A stretch of DNA of 45,763 nt from NCBI GenBank assembly GCA_947258885.1, contig CAMYKD010000016.1, positions 1,850 to 47,612 of the forward strand, written 5' to 3'. The notes under the pieces are model-generated. The model did not search any database. It worked only from the letters and a program-made list of their open reading frames with translations, and was not told the DNA's origin. This DNA is from an uncultured Kiloniellales bacterium. GTDB lineage: Bacteria; Pseudomonadota; Alphaproteobacteria; Kiloniellales; JAKSDN01. The translations under genes were made by a program, and so were the position numbers. Position 1 is the first letter of the stretch. Each line of letters opens with the position of its first letter. This document shows, piece by piece, positions 24,090-34,174 of this stretch.

Positions 24090-25036
24090 CCGGAATCCTC
24101 CGAATTCGGCTCGTCGGCGGGAACCCCGATCCGGCGGATCTCCCAGTCGAGTTCGACGCCGCTCGCCGCATGGACCCGCCGCCGCACCTCCTCGCCCAGC
24201 TTCTCCAAGTCGGCCGCGGTGGCGTCGCCGGTGTTGATCAGGAAGTTGCAGTGCTTGTCGGAGACCATGGCGCCGCCGCGCCTGAGGCCGCGGCAACCGG
24301 CCTGGTCGATCAGCTGCCAGGCCTTCGCCCCGGGTGGGTTCTTGAAGGTCGAGCCGCCGGTGCGGGTGCGCAGCGGCTGGCTTTCGGCCCGCGTCTCCTG
24401 GATCTTGGCCATGCGCGCGGCGATCGCGTCCGGCTCGTCCGCTCCGCCGCGCAGGCGGGCGCCCAGGAAGATCCAGTCCTGCGGTACCGCGCAGCGGCGA
24501 TAGGCGAAGCCCAGCGCCTCCGAGTCCAGCCGGTGTATCCGGCCCCGGGGGTCGACGGCCTCGGCCCAGACCGCGACGTCCTTCGTCTCCCGGCCGTAGG
24601 CGCCTGCGTTCATGCGCAGCGCGCCGCCGAGCGTGCCGGGCACGCCGCACAGGAACTCGAGCCCGCCGAGGCCCGCGCGTCGGGCGGCGGTCGCCACGTT
24701 GAGGTCGAGGGCCCCGGCGCCGCACACAAGGTCATTGCCCTCGACGGCGATCTCGACGAAGCCGCGACCCAGGCGCAGCACGACGCCCGGCACGCCGCCA
24801 TCGCGGACCAGCAGGTTGGATCCGACCCCGATCACCGTGACCGGCACGTCCGCCGGCTTGGCCCGCAGGAAGGCCGACAGATCCTCGCGATCGGCCGGCC
24901 GGAACATCACTTCGGCCGGACCGCCGACCCGGAACCAGGTGATGCCCGCGAGCGCCGCGTTCTCGCTCAGGCGGCCGCGCACGGGCGGCAGCCGGTCGAT
25001 CAAGCGGGAGGCTGGCGGCGCGGTCATCGGCATCAT
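24086..25036 (-). CDS. murB: UDP-N-acetylenolpyruvoylglucosamine reductase MurB
   Basis: A 316-residue FAD enzyme that reduces UDP-GlcNAc-enolpyruvate to UDP-MurNAc. The FAD-binding part has '[17 protein letters not shown]' and 'MNAGAYG'; the catalytic serine is in '[10 protein letters not shown]'. Three Met codons (25036, 25033, 25027) are close together; the first overlaps the murC stop in an ATGA and is chosen. Coupled to ddl downstream in the same way. Confidence 0.96.
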   Translation of the reverse strand: MMPMTAPPASRLIDRLPPVRGRLSENAALAGITWFRVGGPAEVMFRPADREDLSAFLRAKPADVPVTVIGVGSNLLVRDGGVPGVVLRLGRGFVEIAVEGNDLVCGAGALDLNVATAARRAGLGGLEFLCGVPGTLGGALRMNAGAYGRETKDVAVWAEAVDPRGRIHRLDSEALGFAYRRCAVPQDWIFLGARLRGGADEPDAIAARMAKIQETRAESQPLRTRTGGSTFKNPPGAKAWQLIDQAGCRGLRRGGAMVSDKHCNFLINTGDATAADLEKLGEEVRRRVHAASGVELDWEIRRIGVPADEPNSEDSG

Positions 25037-26475
25037 GGCCCCGTCCCCGCCGGCTTCGAATCGCCGGCGTTCGACGGCTCGGCCAGCTGCTGCGGCAGGG
25101 CGTTCGCCCAGGCCGTGATGTTGCCGGCGCCAAGACAGACCACCATGTCGCCCGGCGCGGCCAGCTCGCGGATCATGCGGGGCAGGTCCCACTCGCTGTC
25201 CAGGGGTTGGGCGTGGCGGTGGCCGTGGGCGCGCAGTCCCTCGACCAGGGCGTCGCGGTTGACCCCCTCGATCGGCGACTCGCCGGCGGGGTAGACCTCG
25301 GCCACGATGACCTGGTCGGCGTCGTTGAAGCAGCTGCAGAAATCCTCGAAAAGGGCGGCCAGGCGCGAGTAGCGATGCGGTTGAACGACCGCAACGACCT
25401 TGCCCTCGGTGGCCTGCCGGGCAGCGTTCAGGACCGCTGCGATCTCCACCGGATGGTGGCCGTAGTCGTCGATGACCGTGACGCCGCCGATTTCTCCGGT
25501 CTTGGTGAAACGCCGCTTGACGCCGGCGAAGTCGGCGAGCCCTTTGCGGATCACCGCCTCTTCCAGGTCGAGCGCACCGGCTATGGCGACGGCGGCGAGC
25601 GCGTTCTGTACGTTGTGCCGGCCCAGCATGGGCAGGATCAGATCTTGGATCCTGTGCTCCGCGTCCTGTCTCCGATAGGTCAGCACGACGTCGAAGCGGG
25701 TTCCCTCCGGCTCGTTCACGATGTTCGTAGCGCGCACCTCGGCCTGAGGGCTCAGCCCATAGGTCACGATGCGGCGGTCTTCGATGCGCCCGATCAGCGA
25801 TTGGACCACCGGGTGGTCGATGCACAGCACCGCGAAGCCGTAGAAGGGGATGTTCTCGATGAAGGCCTCGAAAGCGCCGTGCAGGGCCTCGGCCGAGCCG
25901 TAGTGATCCATATGCTCCGGATCGATATTGGTGACGACCGCTATGGTGGCCGGCAGCTTCACGAAGCTGCCGTCGCTTTCGTCGGCCTCGACCACCATCC
26001 AGTCGCCCTCGCCCAGACGGGCATTGGTACCATAGGCGTTGATGATGCCGCCGTTGATGACGGTCGGGTCGAGGCCGCCGGCATCGAGCATTGCGGCGAC
26101 CATCGAGGTGGTGGTGGTCTTGCCGTGGGTGCCGCCGACGGCGACCGACCACTTGAGCCGCATCAGTTCGCCCAGCATCTCGGCCCGGCGCACGATCGGG
26201 GCGAATCGCTCGCGCGCGGCGAGGACCTCCGGATTGTCGGGTGTGACCGCCGAGGAGATCACAACGACCTGGGCCTCGTCGACGTTCGCCGGCGCGTGGC
26301 CGATCGTCACCTTGACGCCGAGTTTCCGCAGGCGCTGTACGTTGGGGTTCTCCGCGATATCGCTGCCCTGCACATGGTAGCCCAGGTTGTGCAGGATCTC
26401 GGCGATGCCGGACATGCCGATCCCGCCGATGCCGACGAAATGGATAGTGCCCAGGTTGAGTGGCAGGCCTCTCAT
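25033..26475 (-). CDS. murC: UDP-N-acetylmuramate--L-alanine ligase MurC
   Basis: A 480-residue Mur ligase adding the first amino acid (L-Ala) to UDP-MurNAc. The N-terminal Rossmann domain starts '[17 protein letters not shown]', which binds the UDP moiety. The ATP P-loop is 'GGTHGKTTT' (about 114-122), followed by '[11 protein letters not shown]', '[11 protein letters not shown]' and '[10 protein letters not shown]', all diagnostic of MurC. The ATG at 26475 overlaps the murG stop (ATGA). Confidence 0.98.
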   Translation of the reverse strand: MRGLPLNLGTIHFVGIGGIGMSGIAEILHNLGYHVQGSDIAENPNVQRLRKLGVKVTIGHAPANVDEAQVVVISSAVTPDNPEVLAARERFAPIVRRAEMLGELMRLKWSVAVGGTHGKTTTTSMVAAMLDAGGLDPTVINGGIINAYGTNARLGEGDWMVVEADESDGSFVKLPATIAVVTNIDPEHMDHYGSAEALHGAFEAFIENIPFYGFAVLCIDHPVVQSLIGRIEDRRIVTYGLSPQAEVRATNIVNEPEGTRFDVVLTYRRQDAEHRIQDLILPMLGRHNVQNALAAVAIAGALDLEEAVIRKGLADFAGVKRRFTKTGEIGGVTVIDDYGHHPVEIAAVLNAARQATEGKVVAVVQPHRYSRLAALFEDFCSCFNDADQVIVAEVYPAGESPIEGVNRDALVEGLRAHGHRHAQPLDSEWDLPRMIRELAAPGDMVVCLGAGNITAWANALPQQLAEPSNAGDSKPAGTGP

Positions 26476-27626
26476 GCGGCGGCCTCGTTTCTTTCGCCGC
26501 GGTCCGGCTCCTCGCCCCCATTGGAATCGGTCTCCGGGAACACCAGATCGGCCAGGCGCCGGGCGGCGTCCGGGTGGGCGACTGCGCCCGCGCACTGGGC
26601 GGCGCGGGCCAATAGCGCGGGTGTCGCGAAGAGGGCGCCGAGCCGGTCGGCCAGGACCTCGGGGCTCAGCGACCGGTCCGGAATCAGCCAGGCGCCGCCG
26701 GCATCGACCAGGGCCTGGGCGTTGGCGGTCTGGTGGTCGTCCGTAGCGAAGGGGTAGGGCACCAAGATGGCCGGTCGGCCGGTCGCAGCCAGCTCGGCTA
26801 TGGTCGAGGCGCCCGCGCGGCAGATGGCCAGGTGAGCGCCGGCCAGGCGCTCCGGCATGTCTTCGAGGAACCCGGCGAGGTGCGCCGCCACCCCGCATTC
26901 CCGGTAGACCGCCGCGACGCGCTGGAGAGCGTCGCCACGCACCTGCTGGCTGACCTCCAGGCGGCGGCGCAGGGTCTCGGGCAGGCGCTGGACGGCCGCG
27001 GGGACGACATCGTTGAAGGCGCGCGCGCCCTGGCTGCCGCCGGTCACCAGAAGCCGCAGCCTGCCGGCTTGGTCGGGCGGGGCATAGGGCCCACGGCCGA
27101 CCTCGGTGATGGCCGGACGCACGGGGTTGCCGGTCACCGTCACCGAGGCGTGGCCGGCGGGGTCAAGACCTTCGACCCGAGCGAAGCAGGTGCCGATGGC
27201 CTGCGCCCGCGAGGCCAGGACCCGGTTGGCCCGGCCGAGAACCGCGTTCTGCTCATGCAGCACCACGCGCAACCCAGCCCGGGCGCCCGCCAGCACCGTC
27301 GGGACAGAGGGATAGCCGCCGAACCCGACCACGGCATCCGCCTCGAGCCGTTTGACCAGGCCGCGGGCCTGCAGGAAACCGACAGCCAGGCTGAGCAGCC
27401 CCTTGACCCTCTTCAGCACGCTGCCGCCGGCCACCCCGCCGGCGCTGATCCGATGGATTTCGACCTGGTACAGGTCCGGCCCGAATCCGGCGCCGCGCCG
27501 GTCGGTCACCAGCGCGACCGCACAGCCCCGGGCAAGCAGTTCGCGCGCCAGGGCCTCGGCCGGGAACATGTGCCCGCCGGTGCCTCCGGCGGCCAGCACG
27601 ACCTTGCGTGGCGGGGCGGCGTTCAT
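26472..27626 (-). CDS. murG: UDP-N-acetylglucosamine transferase MurG
   Basis: A 384-residue GT28-family enzyme on the inner face of the membrane that converts lipid I to lipid II. Motifs: '[16 protein letters not shown]' at the N-terminus (acceptor-side G loop), '[13 protein letters not shown]', '[12 protein letters not shown]', '[13 protein letters not shown]' and '[25 protein letters not shown]'. Starts with ATGA overlap on ftsW and overlaps murC in the same way at its end. It has a slightly extended Glu/Asp-rich C-terminus ('[17 protein letters not shown]'). Confidence 0.97.
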   Translation of the reverse strand: MNAAPPRKVVLAAGGTGGHMFPAEALARELLARGCAVALVTDRRGAGFGPDLYQVEIHRISAGGVAGGSVLKRVKGLLSLAVGFLQARGLVKRLEADAVVGFGGYPSVPTVLAGARAGLRVVLHEQNAVLGRANRVLASRAQAIGTCFARVEGLDPAGHASVTVTGNPVRPAITEVGRGPYAPPDQAGRLRLLVTGGSQGARAFNDVVPAAVQRLPETLRRRLEVSQQVRGDALQRVAAVYRECGVAAHLAGFLEDMPERLAGAHLAICRAGASTIAELAATGRPAILVPYPFATDDHQTANAQALVDAGGAWLIPDRSLSPEVLADRLGALFATPALLARAAQCAGAVAHPDAARRLADLVFPETDSNGGEEPDRGERNEAAA

Positions 27627-28747
27627 ACCGCCTCTCCGATCCCGACACGCCGCCGGGTCAGGCCCAGCACCATGCCCATGGCGAGCGCCAGGGCCAGCAA
27701 GGAGGAGCCGCCATAGCTGATGAACGGCAGCGTCATGCCCTTGGTCGGCATCAGGTGCAGGGTCGAGGCCATGTTGATCAGCGCTTGCAGGCCGAACTGC
27801 GCCAGCAGGCCGCCGGCCGCCAGAAGCACGAAGAGGGAATTGTCCTGGAAGACCCGGGCGAAGCCGCGCAGGACGACGAAGCCGAATAGGGCGAGAATGA
27901 TCAGGCAGGCGATCAGCCCGAGCTCCTCGCCGGCCACCGCGAAGATGAAGTCGGAATGGGAATCCGGCAACAGCGCCTTCACCGTGCCTTCTCCCGGGCC
28001 ACGCCCGAGCAGGCCGCCGTTCATGAAGGCCTCGATCGAGCGATCGATCTGGTAGCGGTCACCGGCCTGCGGATCGAGAAAGGAGTCGATGCGGGCACCG
28101 ACGTGGGGCAGGGCAAAATACGCGATGGTCAGGGCCAGCAGACCGGCCGCACTCAGCAGACCGACCCACAGCAGGGGCAGGCCGGCGAGGAAGAACTGGA
28201 AAGCCCAGACGGCGGTGACCAGGAAGGCCTGGCCGACATCGGGTTGCAGCAGCAGCAGCGTCATCGCGGCGAGCCACAGCACGATCGCGATCGTGCTGCC
28301 CGGGATGCCCTCTTCGCCCTTCTCCGCGGCGAACATCCAGGCCGAGACCACGACGAAACAGGGCTTCAGGAACTCCGAGGGCTGAAGCGACAGGCCGGCG
28401 AGGCTGATCCAGCGGGTCGCGCCCTTGATTTCGACCCCGATCGACAGGGTCAGGAGGCAGAGGGCCAGCGACGCCGCGAAGCCGATGACCGCCAGGCGCC
28501 GGATCCAGCGCGGGTTGAGCAGGGAAACGCCGATCACGGTCAGCACGGCTAGAGGCAGAAGCGCGAACTGCCGCTGCGCCAGCCGGAACCCGGGTAGGCC
28601 GATCCGCTCGGCCACCGCGGGCGAGGCGGCCAGAACCAGGACCGCGCCAAAGCCCATGAGAACGATCAGGGCCGCCAGAATCCAGCGGTCCACGGTCCAC
28701 CACCATTGGCTCAGCGCGCTCGTGTCGGTCCGCGCGAAGGCGGTCAT
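27623..28747 (-). CDS. ftsW: Peptidoglycan glycosyltransferase FtsW
   Basis: A 374-residue SEDS-family membrane protein with about ten transmembrane helices. Hallmarks: 'KGATRWISLAGLSLQPSEFLKP', 'QPDVGQAFLV', a periplasmic loop with 'GRGPGEGTVKALLPDSHSDFIFAVAGEELG', and 'MPTKGMTLPFISYGGSS' near the C-terminus. It polymerises septal glycan from lipid II together with FtsI. The ATG at 28747 overlaps the murD stop by 4 bases. Confidence 0.97.
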   Translation of the reverse strand: MTAFARTDTSALSQWWWTVDRWILAALIVLMGFGAVLVLAASPAVAERIGLPGFRLAQRQFALLPLAVLTVIGVSLLNPRWIRRLAVIGFAASLALCLLTLSIGVEIKGATRWISLAGLSLQPSEFLKPCFVVVSAWMFAAEKGEEGIPGSTIAIVLWLAAMTLLLLQPDVGQAFLVTAVWAFQFFLAGLPLLWVGLLSAAGLLALTIAYFALPHVGARIDSFLDPQAGDRYQIDRSIEAFMNGGLLGRGPGEGTVKALLPDSHSDFIFAVAGEELGLIACLIILALFGFVVLRGFARVFQDNSLFVLLAAGGLLAQFGLQALINMASTLHLMPTKGMTLPFISYGGSSLLALALAMGMVLGLTRRRVGIGEAV

Positions 28748-30159
28748 TGCAGCACCCTCCCGCTCGGATCCAGGTCCGCATGGCGGCCCGGCAGGGCTTC
28801 GACCAGGGTGCGGAAGCGCTCGCCGCGTTCCTCGAAGTCGGAGAACTGGTCGAACGATGCCGCCGCCGGGGACAGCAATACGACTGCGCCCGTCCGCTTG
28901 TCGGCCTTGGCCGCCGCCTGGGCCAGATCGGTCGCGCGGTCCAGGTCGCCGCAGCGCGCAAAATCGACCCGGCCGTCCAGGGCCGTGGCGAAAGCGTCCT
29001 CGGCCTCTCCGATCAGAAAGGCCCGCGCGATCCGCGGGAACAAAGGCTCGAGGCCGGCCAGCCCGGTCTCCTTGGGCCGTCCCCCGGCGATCCAGTAGAC
29101 GGCGTCGTAGCAGGCCAGCGCCTTGGCCGCGGCGTCGGCGTTGGTTGCTTTGGAGTCGTTGACGTAGCTGACGCCGTCGATCACGGCGACCAGCTCCTGC
29201 CTGTGCGGCAGGCCGGGGAAGCTGCGCAGGCAGGCGGCGATGACCGGCGGCTGTACGCCGAGCGTCTTGCACGCCGCATAGGCGGCCGCGGCGTTCTGCC
29301 GGTTGTGGCGGCCCGGCAGGCTGGGCACTTCGCGGAGATCGAGAACAGGAGCTTTGCCGCCCTCGGTATCGTCGGTCAGGACGCCGCCGTCCGCATGAAC
29401 GCCGCCCTGTGCGGGACCGCTGCCCGAGACCGGGATGACGATTTGCTCGCCGGCCTCCGTCAGCTGCCGGCAGATGCCCCGGCAGGTCTCATCGTCGACC
29501 CCGATCACCGCGGTGCGGGGCCTGGTCTGGCGATGGAATATCAGCCGCTTGGCCGCGACATATCCCTCGAGGCCGCCGTGCCGCTCCAGGTGGTCCGGCG
29601 TGACGTTGAGCAGCACGGCCACGTCGAAGGTGACCGACAGGGTGAGCTCGAGCTGGTAGCTCGACATCTCGAGCACATAGATGCCGCTCGAGTCGAGTGG
29701 CTCCAGGTCGAGCGCCGGCGTGCCGAGGTTGCCGCCGACCTGGACCTCGCGTCCGGAGGTCTCGAGGATGTGACCGATCAAGGCGGTGGTCGTGGACTTG
29801 CCGTTGGTCCCCGTGACTCCGAGATAGCTGGCGTCGCGCTGGGAGCGTGCCAGCAGCTCGATGTCGCCGATGATCTCGCAGCGGTGTTCGCGCGCCAGGG
29901 CGGCCACAGGATGGGGCGCGGGGTGGCTGTGCGGGATGCCCGGCGAGATCACCAGGCTGGTCAGCTCCCGCCAGTCGCAGCCGGTCAAGTCGACCAGCGG
30001 AATCCCCCCGGCCGCGGCCGTGGCGCGGCGCTCGACGTCGTCGTCCCAGGCCCAGACCTCGGCACCGCTCGCCATCAGCGCGCGGGCCGCCGACAGGCCC
30101 GACCTGCCGAGCCCGAGGACCGCCACCGGAAGGCCGCCGAAGAAGGAAAGGTCAATCAC
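28744..30159 (-). CDS. murD: UDP-N-acetylmuramoylalanine--D-glutamate ligase MurD
   Basis: A 471-residue Mur ligase adding D-Glu. The N-terminal dinucleotide-like fold is 'VAVLGLGRSGLSAARAL'; the ATP P-loop is 'GVTGTNGKSTTTALIGH' (about 115-125). 'LEMSSYQLE', 'LNVTPDHLERHGG' and 'LPGRHNRQNAAAAYA' are typical, as is 'WIAGGRPKETGL' in the C-terminal domain. It starts 12 bases after mraY and overlaps ftsW at the end. Confidence 0.97.
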   Translation of the reverse strand: MIDLSFFGGLPVAVLGLGRSGLSAARALMASGAEVWAWDDDVERRATAAAGGIPLVDLTGCDWRELTSLVISPGIPHSHPAPHPVAALAREHRCEIIGDIELLARSQRDASYLGVTGTNGKSTTTALIGHILETSGREVQVGGNLGTPALDLEPLDSSGIYVLEMSSYQLELTLSVTFDVAVLLNVTPDHLERHGGLEGYVAAKRLIFHRQTRPRTAVIGVDDETCRGICRQLTEAGEQIVIPVSGSGPAQGGVHADGGVLTDDTEGGKAPVLDLREVPSLPGRHNRQNAAAAYAACKTLGVQPPVIAACLRSFPGLPHRQELVAVIDGVSYVNDSKATNADAAAKALACYDAVYWIAGGRPKETGLAGLEPLFPRIARAFLIGEAEDAFATALDGRVDFARCGDLDRATDLAQAAAKADKRTGAVVLLSPAAASFDQFSDFEERGERFRTLVEALPGRHADLDPSGRVLQ

Positions 30160-30171
30160 GCCGGCCGCCCT

Positions 30172-31260
30172 TCATCTCAGCTTCAAGGTGGACAGCCCGG
30201 CAAGGGCCAGGATCACCGCGATGATCCAGAAGCGGATCACGATGGTCGGTTCGGCCCAGCCCTGCTTCTCGAAGTGATGGTGCAGGGGCGCCATGCGGAA
30301 TATGCGCCTGCCGGTCAGCTTGAACGAGGCGACCTGAACGATGACCGAGATGGTCTCCAGCACGAAGAGACCGCCGATGATGGCGAGCACGAGCTCGTGC
30401 TTGGTGATGACCGCGACGCCGCCGAGCGCGCCGCCGCAGGACAGCGATCCGGTATCGCCCATGAAGACCATGGCCGGCGGGGCGTTGAACCAGAGGAAGC
30501 CGAGGCTGGCACCGACCAGCGCGGAACAGAACACGGCGAGCTCGCCGGTGCCGGCCACGTAGTGGACCTGCAGGTAGCCGGCGAAGACCGTGTTGCCGAC
30601 CAGCCAGGCGATCAGCGCGAAGCATCCGGCGGCGATCATGACCGGCACGATGGCCAGGCCGTCGAGCCCGTCGGTCAGGTTGACCGCGTTCGACGCGCCG
30701 ACCATGACGAAGACCGCGAAGGCCACGAAGAACCAGCCGAGGTTGAGCAGGACGCCCTTCAACAGCGGAATCGCCAGGTGGGTCTGCATCTGCTCGGGGC
30801 TGATGTGGACGATCCACAGGGTGGCGGCGGTGCCGATGGCGATCTGGGCCAGGAACTTGAAGCGGCTCGGCAGGCCCTTGGAGCTGCGCCGCGTCAGCTT
30901 CAAGTAGTCGTCGCCGAAGCCGATCATGCCGAAGCCGATGGTGACGAAGAGAATCGCCCAGACGAAGCCGTTCGTGAGGTCGGCCCAGAGCAGCGTGGAA
31001 ATGGCGATCGCCATGAGGATCAGCACGCCGCCCATGGTGGGGGTGCCCTGCTTGGTCAGCAGATGGCTCTCCGGTCCGTCGTCGCGGATCGGTTGGCCTT
31101 CGCGTTGCTTCGACTTGAGCCAGGCGATCACGCCGGGCCCCAGGGCGAAGCTGATCAGGAGCGCGGTGATCACCGCGCCGCCGCTGCGGAAGGTAAGGTA
31201 GCGGAACACGTTGAAGATGATGTGTTCGTCTGCGAGCGGGACCAGGAGGTTGAATAGCAT
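30172..31260 (-). CDS. mraY: Phospho-N-acetylmuramoyl-pentapeptide transferase MraY
   Basis: A 362-residue polytopic enzyme (about ten helices) that makes lipid I from UDP-MurNAc-pentapeptide and undecaprenyl phosphate. Catalytic/Mg2+ motifs: 'GFGDDYLKL', '[13 protein letters not shown]', 'FMGDTGSL', and the substrate-binding '[13 protein letters not shown]'. The ATG at 31260 has GAGAGG seven bases upstream; the in-frame ATG at 31275 is less likely because it overlaps murF. It is one of the few dcw genes here with its own clear ribosome-binding site rather than an ATGA overlap. Confidence 0.97.
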   Translation of the reverse strand: MLFNLLVPLADEHIIFNVFRYLTFRSGGAVITALLISFALGPGVIAWLKSKQREGQPIRDDGPESHLLTKQGTPTMGGVLILMAIAISTLLWADLTNGFVWAILFVTIGFGMIGFGDDYLKLTRRSSKGLPSRFKFLAQIAIGTAATLWIVHISPEQMQTHLAIPLLKGVLLNLGWFFVAFAVFVMVGASNAVNLTDGLDGLAIVPVMIAAGCFALIAWLVGNTVFAGYLQVHYVAGTGELAVFCSALVGASLGFLWFNAPPAMVFMGDTGSLSCGGALGGVAVITKHELVLAIIGGLFVLETISVIVQVASFKLTGRRIFRMAPLHHHFEKQGWAEPTIVIRFWIIAVILALAGLSTLKLR

Positions 31261-31271
31261 GGGTGTGCCTC

Positions 31272-32699
31272 TCACTCGCCGTTGGCCGCGCGCGCCGGGT
31301 CGCCCTCGAGCGATGCCAGCGCCTCGATCACCAGGGCCATGCGGCTGCCCTGAGAGCCCTTGACAAGGACCGTGTCGCCCGGCCTGAGCCCGGCGGCGGC
31401 CAAGGGCGCCAGGCTCCGGGCATCGGCGGCGTGCCCGCCGCGACGGGCCTTGGGCAGGGCGTCGTGCAGTGCCGCCATGTTCGGACCGCAGGTGAAGACC
31501 AGGTCGATTTCAGCCGCCTCGATCGGCTCGGCCAGCTTGGCGTGCAGCCTTTCGGAGTCCCGGCCCAGCTCCAGCATGTCGCCGAGGACTGCGATGCGCC
31601 GGCCGCCCTTGCCGAGCGGGGTTTTTTGCAACACCTCGAATGCCGCCTGCATGGAGGCCGGATTGGCGTTGTAGGCGTCGTCGATCAGCTCGAAGCTGCC
31701 GCCGGGCAGGGGCAGCACTTGGCGTGCGCCGCGTCCCTTGAGCGGCTTGAGGGTCGCCATCTCGGCGGTCGCCGCGCGCAGGTCCGCGCCGACCGCCAGG
31801 ATCGTCGCCAGCACGGCCAGGGAGTTCATGACCCAGTGGGCGCCCGGCAGTCCGAGGCAGTAATCGAGCAGCTTGCCGCCGACCAGCGCGCGCACCGTGC
31901 TGTGGCCGCCGTGCAGCGAGCAATTGATGAGACGGGCATTGGCCTCCGGGTGCCGCCCGAAGCTGACGATCCGGGTCACGCCGGCCGCCTCGGCCCGTTC
32001 GACCAGCAGGGTGAAGAAGGGGTGCTCGCGGTTCAGTACCGCCGCTCCGCCCGGCTCCACGCCCTCGAAGATCTCGGCCTTGGCCTTGGCGATCTCCTCG
32101 ATCGAGGCGAAGTATTCGCTGTGCGCCGCCTCGATGGCGGTGATCAAGGCCACGTGCGGACGGACTAGGCGGGTGAGCTGGCGGATCTCGCCCGGGTGGT
32201 TCATGCCCATCTCGAATACGCCGTAGAGCGCCTGCGGCCGCATGCGGGCGAGCGACAGCGGAACGCCCCAGTGGTTGTTCAGGCTGCCCATGCTCGCCGC
32301 GGTCGGCGCCTGGGGCGCAAGGCAGTGCCGCAGGGCCTCCTTGACCCCGGTCTTGCCGACGCTGCCGGTCACGCCGATGAAGCGGGCCTCGCTGCGCGCC
32401 CGGGCGGCCGCGCCGAGCGCGGTCAGCGCCGCCAAGGTGTCTTCGACCAGAAGCAGCGGCGCCGACTCGGGCACTCCCTCGGGCCGGTGCTGCGCCACGG
32501 CCGCCACCGCGCCGGCGTCAAATGCCGCGGCGATGAAGCCGTGGCCGTCGAAGCTCGGGCCTTCGAGCGCGACGAACAGATCGCCCGGCTCCAGGCTGCG
32601 GCTGTCGATCGAAACGCCGGTGGCCGCCCATTCGGCCGTGTTGCGGCCGCCGGTCGCCTTGGCGGCCTGGCCGGCGGTCCAGAGGGGCGCAGGGTTCAT
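31272..32699 (-). CDS. murF: UDP-MurNAc-tripeptide--D-alanyl-D-alanine ligase MurF
   Basis: A 475-residue Mur ligase adding the D-Ala-D-Ala made by Ddl. N-terminal '[18 protein letters not shown]' binds UDP; the P-loop is '[15 protein letters not shown]' (about 109-121). '[11 protein letters not shown]' and '[11 protein letters not shown]' are diagnostic of MurF. It overlaps the murE stop by 4 bases (ATGA) and is followed by mraY after an 11-base gap. Confidence 0.97.
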   Translation of the reverse strand: MNPAPLWTAGQAAKATGGRNTAEWAATGVSIDSRSLEPGDLFVALEGPSFDGHGFIAAAFDAGAVAAVAQHRPEGVPESAPLLLVEDTLAALTALGAAARARSEARFIGVTGSVGKTGVKEALRHCLAPQAPTAASMGSLNNHWGVPLSLARMRPQALYGVFEMGMNHPGEIRQLTRLVRPHVALITAIEAAHSEYFASIEEIAKAKAEIFEGVEPGGAAVLNREHPFFTLLVERAEAAGVTRIVSFGRHPEANARLINCSLHGGHSTVRALVGGKLLDYCLGLPGAHWVMNSLAVLATILAVGADLRAATAEMATLKPLKGRGARQVLPLPGGSFELIDDAYNANPASMQAAFEVLQKTPLGKGGRRIAVLGDMLELGRDSERLHAKLAEPIEAAEIDLVFTCGPNMAALHDALPKARRGGHAADARSLAPLAAAGLRPGDTVLVKGSQGSRMALVIEALASLEGDPARAANGE

Positions 32700-34174
32700 G
32701 ACCGACCCTCCGCCAGGCGGGCGACGACGCCGCGCACCACGTCGCGGTCGTCGAAGGGCAGGACCTCGTCGCCGACGATCTGCCCGGGCTCGTGGCCCTT
32801 GCCGGCGACGATCAGCAGGTCGTCCGGGCCGAGCGCGGCCACGGCCGTCTCGATCGCCTCGGCCCGGTCGCCGATCTCCAGCGCTCCGGTCGCCGCCTCG
32901 AGGATCTCGTGCCGAATCGCGGCCGGGTCCTCGCTGCGCGGATTGTCGTCGGTGACGATGACCTGGTCGGCCAGGGAGCGGGCAACCTCGCCCATCTGCG
33001 GACGCTTGCCGCGGTCGCGGTCGCCGCCGGCACCGAACACGACGCAGAGCCGTCCACGGGTGTGTGGCCGCAGCGCCTCGAGCGCGCTGCGCAGCGCATC
33101 GGGCGTGTGTGCGTAGTCGACATAGACCTGGCCGCCGGAGGGCGCGCGCGCCACCAGCTCGAGCCGCCCGGCGACGCCGGTAAGGTGCGGCAGCGCGTCC
33201 AGCGCCGCCTCTGGGTCCGATCCGGTTGCGATGACCAGACCGAGCGCCGCCAGGACGTTGGCCGCCTGAAAGCGGCCGGCCAGGGGCAGCGCGATGTCAT
33301 GACGGCGGCCGAGGAGTTTCAGGGTGAGGCGTTGGCCCTCGGCCGCCGCGGCGACCCGGACGAGGCGGAGATCGCCACCCCCGGCGCCGTAAGCGAAGAT
33401 CTGCAGGCCGCGCGACAGCGCGGCGGCGCGCAGCGATTCGAACTCGGGTACGTCGGCGTTCAGCACCGCGCCGCCGCCCGGCAGTACCAGCTCGGCGAAC
33501 AGGCGCAGCTTCGCGGCCAGATAGGCCTCGCTGCCGCCGTGATAGTCCAGATGGTCGCGCGACAGATTGGTGAAGGCCGCCGCGCGGATCTCCACGCCGT
33601 CCAGGCGGAACTGATCCAGGCCGTGGCTCGAGGCCTCCATCGCCAGGTGCTCGACCCCGTCCCGGGCAAGCGCCGCCAGACAACGGTGCAGCTCGACCGG
33701 GTCGGGCGTGGTCAACGAGGCGGGCGCGTCGGGTCGTGGCGGCATCAGGCCGAGCGTGCCCAGGCTCGCCGCCTCTAGGCCCAACCGGCCCCAGATCTGG
33801 CGCGCGAATTCGGCGACCGAGGTCTTGCCGTTGGTGCCCGTGACCGCAGCGGTCACCGCGGGCTGGCGGCCGAAAAAGCGCGCCGCGATCAGCGCCAGCC
33901 GGCGGCGCGGGTTCTCGTCGGTCAGGAGGGCCACGGGCCGGCCGTGCTCCCCGACCGAGGTTCCGGGTGTGGTCAGCACCGCGACGGCGCCGCGCTCGAT
34001 GGCCTGGCTGATGAAATCGCGCCCGTCGCTGCGGCCGCCCGGGATCGCGGCGAAGAGGTCGCCCGGGGCGATCTTTCGGCTGTCCGCCGAAAGGCCCTGG
34101 ATCTCCAGTGTCTGCAGCGCCGCCGTGGGCTCCATCTCGATCGTCGTTCCCTCTGCCAGGTCAGTTAGCCGCAA
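32696..34174 (-). CDS. murE: UDP-MurNAc-L-Ala-D-Glu--meso-diaminopimelate ligase MurE, TTG start
   Basis: 492 residues from the preferred start. The P-loop is 'VTGTNGKTS' (about 111-119); 'TTPDPVELH', 'EASSHGLDQFR' and 'VDYAHTPDAL' are typical MurE. 'DNPR' (410-413) is the signature for the meso-diaminopimelate-specific enzymes, so the peptidoglycan is of the usual Gram-negative type. Start: a TTG at 34174 has AAAGGA seven bases upstream and gives the family-like N-terminus 'MRLTDL', overlapping the end of ftsI by 14 bases. An ATG at 34219 would add 15 atypical residues, and the first internal ATG would cut into the conserved domain less well. Confidence 0.95.
   Translation of the reverse strand: MRLTDLAEGTTIEMEPTAALQTLEIQGLSADSRKIAPGDLFAAIPGGRSDGRDFISQAIERGAVAVLTTPGTSVGEHGRPVALLTDENPRRRLALIAARFFGRQPAVTAAVTGTNGKTSVAEFARQIWGRLGLEAASLGTLGLMPPRPDAPASLTTPDPVELHRCLAALARDGVEHLAMEASSHGLDQFRLDGVEIRAAAFTNLSRDHLDYHGGSEAYLAAKLRLFAELVLPGGGAVLNADVPEFESLRAAALSRGLQIFAYGAGGGDLRLVRVAAAAEGQRLTLKLLGRRHDIALPLAGRFQAANVLAALGLVIATGSDPEAALDALPHLTGVAGRLELVARAPSGGQVYVDYAHTPDALRSALEALRPHTRGRLCVVFGAGGDRDRGKRPQMGEVARSLADQVIVTDDNPRSEDPAAIRHEILEAATGALEIGDRAEAIETAVAALGPDDLLIVAGKGHEPGQIVGDEVLPFDDRDVVRGVVARLAEGRS

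Noticed and set aside
28747-31257. 836-codon open frame on the plus strand
   Set aside because: Runs opposite to murD and mraY, low-complexity Gln/Arg/Asp/Gly composition, no recognisable domain.
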